Source: a bacterium (GTDB taxonomy: Bacteria > Chloroflexota > Dormibacteria > UBA8260 > Bog-877). Taken from it: 16,372 nt of DNA. The notes below the pieces were generated by a model. The model was given only the letters and a program-made list of their open reading frames with translations. It had not been told where the DNA came from and searched no databases. Shown here in pieces: positions 8,441 to 14,971 of the stretch. The translations under genes and the position numbers were made by a program. Each line of letters starts with the position of its first letter. The stretch's first letter is position 1. Location of the stretch: the NCBI GenBank assembly GCA_021817185.1, contig JAKAVU010000022.1, positions 1 to 16,372 of the forward strand, in the 5' to 3' direction.

Positions 8441-8878
8441 TCAGCCGCCCTCGTCGTCAGGGACGTCTTCGCCCGGTGCGGAGTCGGGGGAGCCCACCGG
8501 ATCTGCCGGTTCCGGAGCCGCCTCCTCGAGCGGTGCCGGGGGCTCCGCGGCCACGGCGGCCGACTCAAAGGCAACCGGGACTCCCACCAGCGAGTCCGAT
8601 TGGGCACGGCGCCACAGCACCACCGCCAGCGCCGAGCCCACCGCCGCGCACAGCACTCCGATCACCTCCACCACGACGGCGTAGGCCTGCAGGTGAGCGG
8701 CCGCAGCGGGAGTGGGAGCGGTGGCCGCAAAGCCCACCAAGGCTGTCGCCAGCCCGGAAAAGCCGATCAGCACCCCGGCCACCGCGCCGAAGGCGTCCCG
8801 GCGGTGGAGCAGGATGAACGTCGTCAGCCCCAGCAGGCCGCACGAGGTAACCAGCAGGCTCGCAGCGGTTCCGCTCAT
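8441..8878 (-). CDS. nuoK: NADH-quinone oxidoreductase subunit K homolog with acidic tail
   Basis: Small membrane subunit, 145 residues against roughly 100 in the family. Three hydrophobic helices (about 5-25, 31-53 and 64-89) match NuoK/MrpC topology, ending in WRR as usual. The two buried glutamates of E. coli NuoK are missing: TM2 (IGFSGLATALVGF) has no acidic residue in any register, and the TM3 position aligns with Cys77 (CAAVGSALAVVLWRR). A glutamate, Glu71, lies six residues earlier in TM3. The extra C-terminal ~42 residues are proline-, alanine- and acid-rich, with about 12 acidic and no basic residues. Start ATG 8878 overlaps the nuoJ stop (ATGA), with GGAG 7 bases upstream. Identity rests on topology and gene order as much as on sequence. 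Confidence 0.75.
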   Translation of the reverse strand: MSGTAASLLVTSCGLLGLTTFILLHRRDAFGAVAGVLIGFSGLATALVGFAATAPTPAAAAHLQAYAVVVEVIGVLCAAVGSALAVVLWRRAQSDSLVGVPVAFESAAVAAEPPAPLEEAAPEPADPVGSPDSAPGEDVPDDEGG

Positions 8879-9483
8879 CCGCGGACTCCGCGGCGTGCCC
8901 GTCGAGCCGCCTCTCGAGCCGCGGCCCGCTGGCGATTCCTGCGCTGCTGCTCAGCCAGACGGCGCTGCCGCTGAGCCTCGGCCTGGTCCTCGGCCGCCTC
9001 GCGGCGATCTCTGCCCACCAGGGCCGCAGCGCCGACCAGCACGGTCGCCGCCACCAGCACCAGCCCCAGGACGGGCACACCGGCTCCGAGCACAACCTGG
9101 TGCCCCACGGTGATGAGACTGGGCTCGGAGCGACTGGAACTGCGGAAGCTCGACCGGGCGGCCACCCCCACCGCCACGAGCAGGGCCACCACGAAGACCG
9201 CCACGGCCGCCTCAACGGCGAGCGGTAGCCGGAGCCGGTTGACGCGCGCTGCGGGCGCGGTCAGGCGTAGAGGCGCCAGCACGAGGCCGCCTCCCACACC
9301 GCCGGCGAGCAGAATCCCGATCGCCGGAAGCACAGCGCCGGCGACCGCCATCGCCAGCGCCAGCGCCACCATGGCCACCAAAAGGGCCAGCATCTGCGCC
9401 GATCTGTCCCGTCGCGCCACCACCAGGAGCCCGGCCCCCACGGCGATGCCGCCCAGCACCGCGGTCGCGATCACCGCAACCAC
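8875..9483 (-). CDS. nuoJ: NADH-quinone oxidoreductase subunit J homolog with basic tail
   Basis: Membrane subunit, 202 residues, five hydrophobic helices (about 1-23, 31-53, 55-73, 86-109 and 130-156), the NuoJ topology, and first in a J-K-L-M-N order. The TM3 segment that in E. coli reads EIIVYAGAI (Tyr59, flexible pi-bulge helix) aligns by eye with GILLAGGVG (56-64), glycine-rich but without the Glu and Tyr. From residue 158 there is a soluble C-terminal tail with about 16 arginines and 7 acidic residues, probably helical or coiled coil. Start GTG 9483 has only a weak GGA ahead; an in-frame stop lies at about 9499, so the gene cannot extend far. Sequence similarity to NuoJ is low, and the call depends on topology and context. 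Confidence 0.72.
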   Translation of the reverse strand: MVAVIATAVLGGIAVGAGLLVVARRDRSAQMLALLVAMVALALAMAVAGAVLPAIGILLAGGVGGGLVLAPLRLTAPAARVNRLRLPLAVEAAVAVFVVALLVAVGVAARSSFRSSSRSEPSLITVGHQVVLGAGVPVLGLVLVAATVLVGAAALVGRDRREAAEDQAEAQRQRRLAEQQRRNRQRAAAREAARRARRGVRG

Positions 9484-9559
9484 CAGTATCCGGGCATCTC
9501 AGGGGAGCCGGCGAGAGTCGGGACGGGCCGGACCGGGCGTGATAGGGGCACGGCCGGTC

Positions 9560-9565
9560 ATTTTA
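9560..9565 (-). promoter_or_regulatory. Possible -10 element (TAAAAT) ahead of nuoJ
   Basis: TAAAAT on the minus strand is the only AT-rich hexamer in the 119-bp gap between the polyprenyl synthetase and nuoJ, and one of few in this GC-rich region. It would place a start near 9553 and give a leader of about 70 bases. No recognisable -35 lies at 16-18 bases spacing (GC-only sequence there). nuoJ may simply be read through from upstream. Confidence 0.3.
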
Positions 9566-9567
9566 TG

Positions 9568-9585
9568 GGACCGAGATCGCGGTCC
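9568..9585. repeat. 18-bp dyad GGACCG-N6-CGGTCC upstream of nuoJ
   Basis: GGACCGAGATCGCGGTCC is a perfect 6-bp inverted repeat with a 6-base centre. It lies two bases upstream of the candidate TAAAAT -10 element on the minus strand, in the only sizeable gap of the operon. It could be an operator or an RNA hairpin in the polyprenyl synthetase-nuoJ junction. It lacks a following T-run on either strand, so an intrinsic terminator is unlikely. In such GC-rich DNA a 6-bp dyad could arise by chance. Confidence 0.4.
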
Positions 9586-9602
9586 GGCCGGGCGATCCCC
9601 AC

Positions 9603-11150
9603 TCAGCGATCGCGCAGGATCAGGCGGTCCGCGAACCGCTCGATGCGAAGACGAACGTTCAGGGGCAGCGCCACCAGGCTGGCCAGAGCCTCCGAGCTCC
9701 ACCCGTCGGCGACCGTGCGGGCGGTGGCCAGCGCCCCGCTGTCCCGCACCAAGCTCAGGATTTCCGTGCGGAGACCGGCCGCTTCGGCGGGCTCCGCCAG
9801 CTCCATCAGCTGCAACTTCCGACGCACCAGCCGCCGCTGCGGCCCGCGAAGGGCGCAAACCAGCGGCAGGCCACAGATGCCCTGCGCCAGGTCGATGCCG
9901 GCGGGCTTGCCCGTCCGCCCGGGATCGCTGAAGTCGAGGCAGTCGTCGATACCCTGGAAGGCAAGGCCCAACTTGCGAGCGAACCTGGTGACGGCGTGGA
10001 CCTGGCGCCGCGAAGCCCCGCCGGACACGGCCCCAATGGCGCAGCAGGCGGCCAGCAGGGCACCGGTCTTGAGCTGGGCCACCCGCACATAGGGCGCCAG
10101 CTCCCCGGACCAGACCGAGCGGCGGTCGAGCTCGCGCAGCTGCCCGTCGGCGATCTCGACCAGAGCATTGGTGAAATGGCGAGAGATGCGCGGATCGCCC
10201 AGGCGCGCCACCAGCCCGGACGACCGCCCCAGGTAGTAGTCGCCAACCCCGAGGGCGACCAGCGGGCCGGACATGGAGGCGACGGTTGGGGCTCCCCGTC
10301 GGGATGCGGCCCCATCGACCAGATCATCGTGGCACAGGGTGGCCGCGTGCAGCAGTTCCATGGCGGCGGCGGCCTGCAGGAGATGGTCGGGCCGAAACCT
10401 GCCGCCGATCTCCCCAGTCAGCATTACCAGCCGGGCCCGGATGCGCTTGCCCCCCGCCCCCAGCAGAGTCGCCATCGGGCCCGCCACCGGCTCGGGGTCG
10501 GTCGCGAGCACCTGACCCAGCCGGGCCTCGAGCGGATCGTCGGTAGCCAGCAGCCGCCGCAGCGCTGGGGAATGCCCGGCCCCCACCACCGGCACCGCAC
10601 CGGCCAGCAGCCTGCCGGCCCGCCACCAGCGCGCCTGGTCAGAACCGGGCAGTCGGGCGGTCCGGGCTCCAGACAGCCCGCACGCGGGCAGGAGCCGACG
10701 CGATGCCACCTGCGCGTTGCCGGTACTCAGGAGGGCGCTGCCCGCCTCGGTCACACCGTCCGACAGCGCCGCCTCCAGGTCGACGTCGGCATAAGCCGAG
10801 AGCGCCGCGGCGGCCTGGGCAAGGCAGTAGTCCCCGGCCAGGGTGCCCAGCCCGACCGGCTGCTGCCCGGCGGCAGCCGCGGCGTGCCACTCCAACGCGC
10901 GCTGGGTGAGCTCGGCGGCGGCGGCGGCTGGGACCGCGGAGAGTCCGTCCCCCCCTCGGGCCCGGGCCGCCCTAAGGGTCATCCGCGCCGGAAGACCCAT
11001 CGGCTGCGACGGTTGGATCGCGTCGGCCCACCCAACATGGGCGACGAGGTCTCTGGTTTCGCCCTCGGCGGCCCGGACCGCGACCAGCCGCGCCGGCAGG
11101 TCCGGATCCCCGGTGGACTCCAGGGCGGCGGCGCGCGGATCGACGGCCAT
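9603..11150 (-). CDS. Polyprenyl diphosphate synthase with a degenerate N-terminal half-copy
   Basis: Trans-prenyltransferase condensing isopentenyl diphosphate onto allylic diphosphates, likely for a quinone side chain. 515 residues, versus about 320 for the family. The C-terminal part (about 205-515) is a complete-looking enzyme: GGKRIR (233-238), first aspartate motif DDLVD (275-279), second DDCLD (402-406), and a KTG lysine (361-363). Residues before DDLVD are small (ATLCH), which favours long-chain products. Residues about 54-145 resemble the same fold: a helix then HAAAAAG (89-95) parallels HDDLVDG (274-280), and GDYCLA (106-111) parallels GDYYLG (303-308). The aspartates are gone. Start ATG 11150 overlaps the upstream stop by one base (TGATG); an open frame further upstream is rejected because of this coupling. 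It precedes nuoJ by 119 bp. Confidence 0.87.
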   Translation of the reverse strand: MAVDPRAAALESTGDPDLPARLVAVRAAEGETRDLVAHVGWADAIQPSQPMGLPARMTLRAARARGGDGLSAVPAAAAAELTQRALEWHAAAAAGQQPVGLGTLAGDYCLAQAAAALSAYADVDLEAALSDGVTEAGSALLSTGNAQVASRRLLPACGLSGARTARLPGSDQARWWRAGRLLAGAVPVVGAGHSPALRRLLATDDPLEARLGQVLATDPEPVAGPMATLLGAGGKRIRARLVMLTGEIGGRFRPDHLLQAAAAMELLHAATLCHDDLVDGAASRRGAPTVASMSGPLVALGVGDYYLGRSSGLVARLGDPRISRHFTNALVEIADGQLRELDRRSVWSGELAPYVRVAQLKTGALLAACCAIGAVSGGASRRQVHAVTRFARKLGLAFQGIDDCLDFSDPGRTGKPAGIDLAQGICGLPLVCALRGPQRRLVRRKLQLMELAEPAEAAGLRTEILSLVRDSGALATARTVADGWSSEALASLVALPLNVRLRIERFADRLILRDR

Positions 11151-11437
11151 CAGCCCGCGATCTGCAGGCGCAGCCATGACCACGCCGCGGCGAGTCCGAT
11201 CAGGATCACCAGCGCGGCGACCAGCAATATCACCATCCCGCCCGCTCGAGCTGCCCCACTTCCGAGCAGGACCGCCAGCAGCAAGAGCACGAACACGACC
11301 GCCCCAGGGCCGGCCAGGAGGAGCCTGGGGCTGTTCAGGCGGCGCTCGGCGCGCTGCCGCATCCCTGGATCCGGAGCCACAGCTCCCAGAACGACCACCA
11401 AGGCGGCCGCTATCACCCCGAGCACCGCGGCCAGCAT
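11150..11437 (-). CDS. Small membrane protein, about three helices, unknown function
   Basis: Not recognised. 95 residues: a hydrophobic N-terminal helix (about 1-21), a basic loop (MRQRAERRLNSPR, 26-38), then two hydrophobic helices (about 39-59 and 66-88). The basic loop suggests that it faces the cytoplasm. The layout of one helix, a loop and two helices resembles NuoA in topology only; the acidic motif typical of NuoA is not present. ATG 11437 is 6 bases after the stop of the preceding small membrane gene, and its stop overlaps the start of the polyprenyl synthetase. It is therefore translationally embedded in the operon, which supports it being a real gene. Its amino-acid composition is dominated by Ala, Leu, Val and Gly. 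Confidence 0.7.
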   Translation of the reverse strand: MLAAVLGVIAAALVVVLGAVAPDPGMRQRAERRLNSPRLLLAGPGAVVFVLLLLAVLLGSGAARAGGMVILLVAALVILIGLAAAWSWLRLQIAG

Positions 11438-11443
11438 CGCCGC

Positions 11444-11776
11444 TCAGGCCTCGCTGTCTGGGTTGGCGGCCGGACCGGTCAAGAGCTGGATCGCGGGCAC
11501 CTGCCGCTCCGGCGGAGGCAGGAGCAGGTAGACCGCGACCGCCGCCAGCGCGATGCCCCCGAAGACGATGGTCAAGAGACCGACCCCATTACCTGATGCG
11601 CCCCCAAAGTCACCGTTGAGCTGACCCACCTCGGCCAGGAGGCTGGCGATGATGGCGAGCCCGGAGATCGCCAGGGGCACACTGTGCAGGAGCCGGGCCA
11701 ATTGCAGGGCACCGGCGGCGGCCAGACAGCCCGCCAGGGCGACCATGAGCAGAAACGCCTCCACCGGCCACGCCAT
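11444..11776 (-). CDS. Small membrane protein with NuoK-like topology, unknown function
   Basis: 110 residues with three hydrophobic helices (about 5-26, 33-49 and 64-87) and a short polar tail. The pattern SVPLAISGLAIIAS followed by GNGVGLLTIVFGGIALAAV is reminiscent of NuoK/MrpC helices TM2 and TM3 (compare GLEIMINAS in E. coli NuoK, with the glutamate replaced by Ala). This is weak and by eye only; Glu49 near the end of the second helix is the only membrane-proximal acid. Start ATG 11776 overlaps the mnmA stop by one base (TGATG), with GGAAGGA 8 bases upstream. A TTG one codon earlier is rejected because ATG fits the overlap and the ribosome binding site. Probably co-transcribed through to nuoJ. 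Confidence 0.72.
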   Translation of the reverse strand: MAWPVEAFLLMVALAGCLAAAGALQLARLLHSVPLAISGLAIIASLLAEVGQLNGDFGGASGNGVGLLTIVFGGIALAAVAVYLLLPPPERQVPAIQLLTGPAANPDSEA

Positions 11777-13008
11777 CAAGCGAATCCTTCCCTCACCACC
11801 GCCGCCACTTCCCCGCCCGCCACCACTCGATCCCCATCGTAGAGGACCAGGGATTGTCCGGGAGCGATCCCGATCTGGGGACGCCGGAATTCGACCTCGG
11901 CCGCCCCTGCGGGCCCGCTCCGCCAGATGGCGGCCTCGGGCGCGGCATGCGCCCGCGCCTGGGCTGAGCCTTCCATCTCGAGCCGGGAGCTGGCAGCCGG
12001 GTACGAGCAGCGGGTCAGCTGGCAGGATCTGACCTCGAGCGCCCGACGGGGACCGACCACCACCAGGTTGCGCTCAGGGTCAAGCCGCACCACGTACCGT
12101 GGCTCCGCCCGGGTGGAATTGTTGTCTCCCCCCAAACCGTGGCGCTGACCAACGGTGTAGAAGGGGATCCCCCGGTGCGTGCCCACCCGCTCACCCGAGA
12201 CGTCCACCACCGGACCGGGCGCGAACTGGCCCGCCAGCTCGCGCTCCAGGAGCAGTCGGTGGTCGCGGCCCCCGACGAAACAGAGGTCCTGGCTGTCCGG
12301 CTTGCGGGCCACGGCCAGGCCCAGCTCCTGAGCGAGCTGCCGGACGCGGGGCTTCTCCAACTCGCCCAGGGGGAGCAGAGTCCGGGCCAGCACCGCCTGG
12401 TCGCAGCGATACAGGGTGTAGGACTGATCCTTGCGCCGGTCCAATCCGCGCTGCAGCTCCAGCTCCCCGTCCTCAGTCACCGCGATCCGGGCATAGTGGC
12501 CGGTCGCCACGTAGGTGGCGGAGACCGCGCTCACCCGCCGCAGCAGCTCCTTGAACTTGATCGTCTCGTTACAGCGGATGCAGGGGTTGGGCGTGCGCCC
12601 CACCCGGTACTCGGCCAGGAAGTCGCCGATCACGGTCTGTTCGAAATGGTCGCGCAGGTTGAGCACGTAATGGGGGATCCCCAAACGGGCGCAGACCCGA
12701 CGCGCATCCTCCACCGCGTCCAGGGAGCAGCAGCCACCCTCGCCGCGCTCCATCTCCTCGCTCCCCCAGAGGCGCATGGTGACGCCCAGGGTCGTGATCC
12801 CCGCCGCCACGCAGAGCGCCGCCGCCACTGAGCTGTCCACCCCCCCACTCATCGCCACCGCCACACAGGCTCCCGGGGGGACGCGCCGCGCGAACTGCAG
12901 TTCCCGCTCCGAAATCACGGAGAAGTCGGGGCCCTCTGTGCGGAACGCCCGCGCCCTACTTGGAGGATCCGCCGCGTCAGCTTGGAGCCGGACCTGGTCC
13001 GGGCCCAT
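11776..13008 (-). CDS. mnmA: tRNA-specific 2-thiouridylase MnmA
   Basis: ATP-dependent thiolation of uridine 34 in tRNAs for Lys, Glu and Gln, in the cytosol. 410 residues. The PP-loop SGGVDSS (54-60) binds ATP. The persulfide and resolving cysteines are visible as Cys146 (NPCIRCN) and Cys243 (DSQDLCFVG), matching E. coli Cys102 and Cys199. KDQSYTLY (193-200) and YTVGQRHGLG are family signatures. The N-terminus is about 45 residues longer than in E. coli from ATG 13008, 11 bases after the sulfur-carrier stop; GTG at codon 31 is an alternative start, so the extension may not be translated. No ribosome binding site is obvious for either. The gene follows a CysO/MoaD-like sulfur carrier, which may suggest shared sulfur supply; this is inference. 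Confidence 0.95.
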   Translation of the reverse strand: MGPDQVRLQADAADPPSRARAFRTEGPDFSVISERELQFARRVPPGACVAVAMSGGVDSSVAAALCVAAGITTLGVTMRLWGSEEMERGEGGCCSLDAVEDARRVCARLGIPHYVLNLRDHFEQTVIGDFLAEYRVGRTPNPCIRCNETIKFKELLRRVSAVSATYVATGHYARIAVTEDGELELQRGLDRRKDQSYTLYRCDQAVLARTLLPLGELEKPRVRQLAQELGLAVARKPDSQDLCFVGGRDHRLLLERELAGQFAPGPVVDVSGERVGTHRGIPFYTVGQRHGLGGDNNSTRAEPRYVVRLDPERNLVVVGPRRALEVRSCQLTRCSYPAASSRLEMEGSAQARAHAAPEAAIWRSGPAGAAEVEFRRPQIGIAPGQSLVLYDGDRVVAGGEVAAVVREGFA

Positions 13009-13019
13009 CTGGACCGCGC

Positions 13020-13310
13020 TCAGACGTCGCGGAGCAGGCCGCCCGCCACCGCGGGGACGATGCTCAGGTCGTCACCGGCCTGCAAGGGCGTGTTCAGCCC
13101 GGAGGACGCCCGGATGTCCTCGTCGTTCCGGTAGACGTTGACAAAGTGGCGCAGGCCCCCGGAGGGCTCGAACAGACGCGCCGCAAAGCCGGGAAAGCGC
13201 TGATCGAGGTCGCGGAGCGCCTGCTCCACGGTCTCACCATCAACCTCCACCTCCGCCGCGCCTGCGGTGAGCGGGCGAAGTGGACTGGGAACGCGTACCT
13301 TCACACTCAC
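13020..13310 (-). CDS. CysO/MoaD/ThiS-like ubiquitin-fold sulfur carrier with residues after GG
   Basis: Small beta-grasp protein, 96 residues from GTG 13310. The start is chosen because GAGGAG lies 9 bases upstream; an open frame extends further but overlaps the preceding gene. HFVNVYRNDEDIR (55-67) and GDDLSIVPAVAGG (79-91) closely resemble M. tuberculosis CysO, which accepts sulfur as a C-terminal thiocarboxylate on its final GG. Here GG (90-91) is followed by LLRDV, so activation would need proteolytic trimming, as described for some other carriers handled by JAMM/Mec+-type peptidases. No such protease or E1-like activating enzyme lies in this window. The neighbours are mnmA (downstream, 11-base gap) and the FAD enzyme (upstream, 13-base gap). 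Confidence 0.85.
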   Translation of the reverse strand: MSVKVRVPSPLRPLTAGAAEVEVDGETVEQALRDLDQRFPGFAARLFEPSGGLRHFVNVYRNDEDIRASSGLNTPLQAGDDLSIVPAVAGGLLRDV

Positions 13311-13323
13311 CAGATCAAACTCC

Positions 13324-14541
13324 TCATCCGTCAAGTATAGATGAGCGCAGCAGCGCGCCCGCCGCCCGCTCACCGCTGAGCACAGCGCCCTCCACGGTCG
13401 GGCTCACCAGATAGTCACCGGCCAGGCGTATACGGCCCCGAGGGAGTGCCGGGAAGACCTCGGCCAGTCCCCGGAAGTGGCCGGCCACGAACGTGGTCAC
13501 GGCCGCGGGCCACAGCACGGACCGGGAGTCCAGGACGGTCCGGCCTGCCAGCTCAGGCAGCAACTCCAAGGTCTGCGCCAGCCGGGTCGGCGCCAGCTTC
13601 TCCGTCACTCCCCTGGCCGCCGGTCCGTACAGGACGGAGCTGGCCAGCACCTCGTCACCAACCACCCGGCTGGAGGCCACCGCGCCACCCCCCCGCGGCG
13701 AGGCCGCCAACCGCCACTCCGGATCCCCAACGGTGGCGGGGAACCTCCACCATCCCCGCAGCACCCGGGAGTGCCGCACCCCCCGGAGGAAGTCTCCGGG
13801 GGGGCCCTGGATCTGGAGTATGCCGGCCGCCTGGGCCGGCAGCGTCGCGACCACCGCCGCCGCGGCCTCGACGCGGCCCCCACCCGAGAGCCGGGCCTCG
13901 ACGCGATCCCGGTCCGTCCGCAGCCCCAGGACCTGATGAGTTCGCCCGAGGCGCACGTCCAGACTCTGCGCCAGCGCCTGAGGCAGCCGCTCGAGCCCAC
14001 CGCGCACCGTGTAGGGGCGGGCGCGGACGAACAACCGTCCAGCCTGGAGCAACAGCACCTGGCTCATCTCCTCCAGCTCCACAAACGCGTTCCATTCGAA
14101 CGCGGGACGCAGCACCGCTTCCACCAGGTGGCTGGGCACCCTCCGCGCGGCGTAGTCGGCTATCGAGCCCCGGTCCAGGGGAGCCGCCCGCAGGGGCCGG
14201 GCCAGGTCCAGACGAGTCCAGTGGATCCCGACATCGATGGCCGCCCGGGCCACCGCGGGAAGGTCACCCAGCCCGAGCGCGAATCGCTGCGCCGCGCCAA
14301 CCGGTATCAGCTCGGGGCTCAAGCCGAGAAGCTCCATCCAGCGCCGAGTGTGGCGATAGAAGCTCCAGATGTGACTGGCCCCGGCGTCCAGCGTCCGCCC
14401 TCCCCAGGGCAGGCTCAGAATCCGCCCGCCGACGCGCTCAGCGGTCTCCAGGACCACCACCTCACAGCCCGCATCGACCAGGGTCCGGGCCGCCACCAGG
14501 CCCGAGATTCCCGCCCCCACCACCAGGACCCGGGGTGTCAC
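13324..14541 (-). CDS. FAD-dependent amine oxidase / protoporphyrinogen oxidase-like protein
   Basis: Flavoprotein oxidoreductase of unknown substrate, 405 residues. VVGAGISGLVAARTL (7-21) is the FAD-binding Rossmann glycine motif, Glu32 binds the ribose, and ERVGGR (35-40) is the flavin amine oxidase signature. Near the C-terminus, RLAGDYLVSPTVEGAVLSG is the second FAD contact of the family. Candidates are a protoporphyrinogen IX oxidase (HemY-like), a carotenoid desaturase relative or an amine oxidase; no substrate-specific motif decides. No signal peptide or transmembrane helix is visible, although HemY-type proteins can be peripheral membrane proteins. GTG 14541 is preceded by GGGAG four bases away. 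It sits in the same operon as the sulfur carrier and MnmA, 25 bases after the YbjQ gene. Confidence 0.82.
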   Translation of the reverse strand: MTPRVLVVGAGISGLVAARTLVDAGCEVVVLETAERVGGRILSLPWGGRTLDAGASHIWSFYRHTRRWMELLGLSPELIPVGAAQRFALGLGDLPAVARAAIDVGIHWTRLDLARPLRAAPLDRGSIADYAARRVPSHLVEAVLRPAFEWNAFVELEEMSQVLLLQAGRLFVRARPYTVRGGLERLPQALAQSLDVRLGRTHQVLGLRTDRDRVEARLSGGGRVEAAAAVVATLPAQAAGILQIQGPPGDFLRGVRHSRVLRGWWRFPATVGDPEWRLAASPRGGGAVASSRVVGDEVLASSVLYGPAARGVTEKLAPTRLAQTLELLPELAGRTVLDSRSVLWPAAVTTFVAGHFRGLAEVFPALPRGRIRLAGDYLVSPTVEGAVLSGERAAGALLRSSILDG

Positions 14542-14566
14542 GGAGCTCCCGCTAGAGGAGGTGGGC

Positions 14567-14971
14567 TCAGCGCGCTGCGGGAGGGGCGGCGGCGGGCGTG
14601 GGATCCTGGTTGGCCACGATCACGACCGCAGTCCCGTAGGCGAGAATCTCACTCACCCCGGGAGAAAGTTCGTTGGAGTCGTAGCGCATCGCCACCACCG
14701 CGTTGGCCCCCAGGGCGGCGGCGTGCTGCACCATCAGATCGAACGCCTCCTGCCGGGCGTGGTCGCTCATCTTCATGTAGACGGTCTGACGGCCACCGAC
14801 GAACTGCTGGAAGCCGGCCCCGAGGTTGCCCACCACCGAGCGCGAACGAATCATCAGGCCCCTCACCACGCCGAGCTGGCGGATGACCCGATAACCGTCG
14901 AACCCGTTGCCGGTGGTGACCCACAGGGGAGGAGGAGCCTGCCCGCTGCGGGGCTCGGGCTGGTAGCTCAC
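14567..14971 (-). CDS. YbjQ/UPF0145 family protein
   Basis: 134 residues. The core TTGNGFDGYRVI (19-30), GVVRG (34-38), the segment around HARQEAFDLMVQHAAALGANAVVAMRYD (71-98) and EILAYGTAV (108-116) match the YbjQ/UPF0145 family, small proteins that form pentameric rings and whose role is unsettled. The Pro/Ala-rich ends (1-15 and 122-134) are probably disordered. GTG 14971 overlaps the stop of the upstream Nudix-like gene (GTGA) and has no Shine-Dalgarno. It does carry TAGACT exactly at -12 to -7, so it may be translated both by coupling and from its own leaderless transcript. Function cannot be inferred from the neighbours. Confidence 0.88.
   Translation of the reverse strand: MSYQPEPRSGQAPPPLWVTTGNGFDGYRVIRQLGVVRGLMIRSRSVVGNLGAGFQQFVGGRQTVYMKMSDHARQEAFDLMVQHAAALGANAVVAMRYDSNELSPGVSEILAYGTAVVIVANQDPTPAAAPPAAR

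Noticed and set aside
8440..8607. Upstream extension of nuoL by 56 codons into nuoK
   Set aside because: The extension is Arg/Pro-rich, overlaps the coding end of nuoK, and GTG 8439 has a ribosome binding site and directly follows the nuoK stop.
3413..9483. Mrp-type Na+/H+ antiporter or group 4 hydrogenase instead of complex I
   Set aside because: The J-K-L-M-N order, subunit lengths and NuoM/NuoN-specific motifs fit complex I. No MrpE/F/G-like or hydrogenase catalytic genes are present, though genes outside the window could change this.
9568..9585. Hairpin as an intrinsic terminator between the prenyl synthase and nuoJ
   Set aside because: The stem is only 6 bp and is not followed by a T-run on either strand (CATAAAATG on the minus strand).
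11151..11183. Upstream ATG-like start for the polyprenyl synthetase
   Set aside because: ATG 11150 forms a TGATG overlap with the preceding gene's stop; the 11 extra codons have no support.
9996..11531. 511-codon open frame on the plus strand opposite the prenyl synthase and small membrane genes
   Set aside because: Low-complexity Gly/Arg/Gln/Pro product without motifs. The minus strand carries GGKRIR, DDLVD and DDCLD and coupled start-stop overlaps, so this is a GC-rich shadow frame.
13020..13036. Frameshift explaining the residues after GG in the sulfur carrier
   Set aside because: The reading is clean through LLRDV to TGA, 11 bases before mnmA, and no single-base change gives a stop directly after GG without also altering the Gly codons' context; no evidence for an error.
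13477..14886. 469-codon open frame on the plus strand opposite the FAD amine-oxidase-like gene
   Set aside because: Product is Arg/Pro/Gln-rich and motif-free and crosses two minus-strand genes with clear family signatures.
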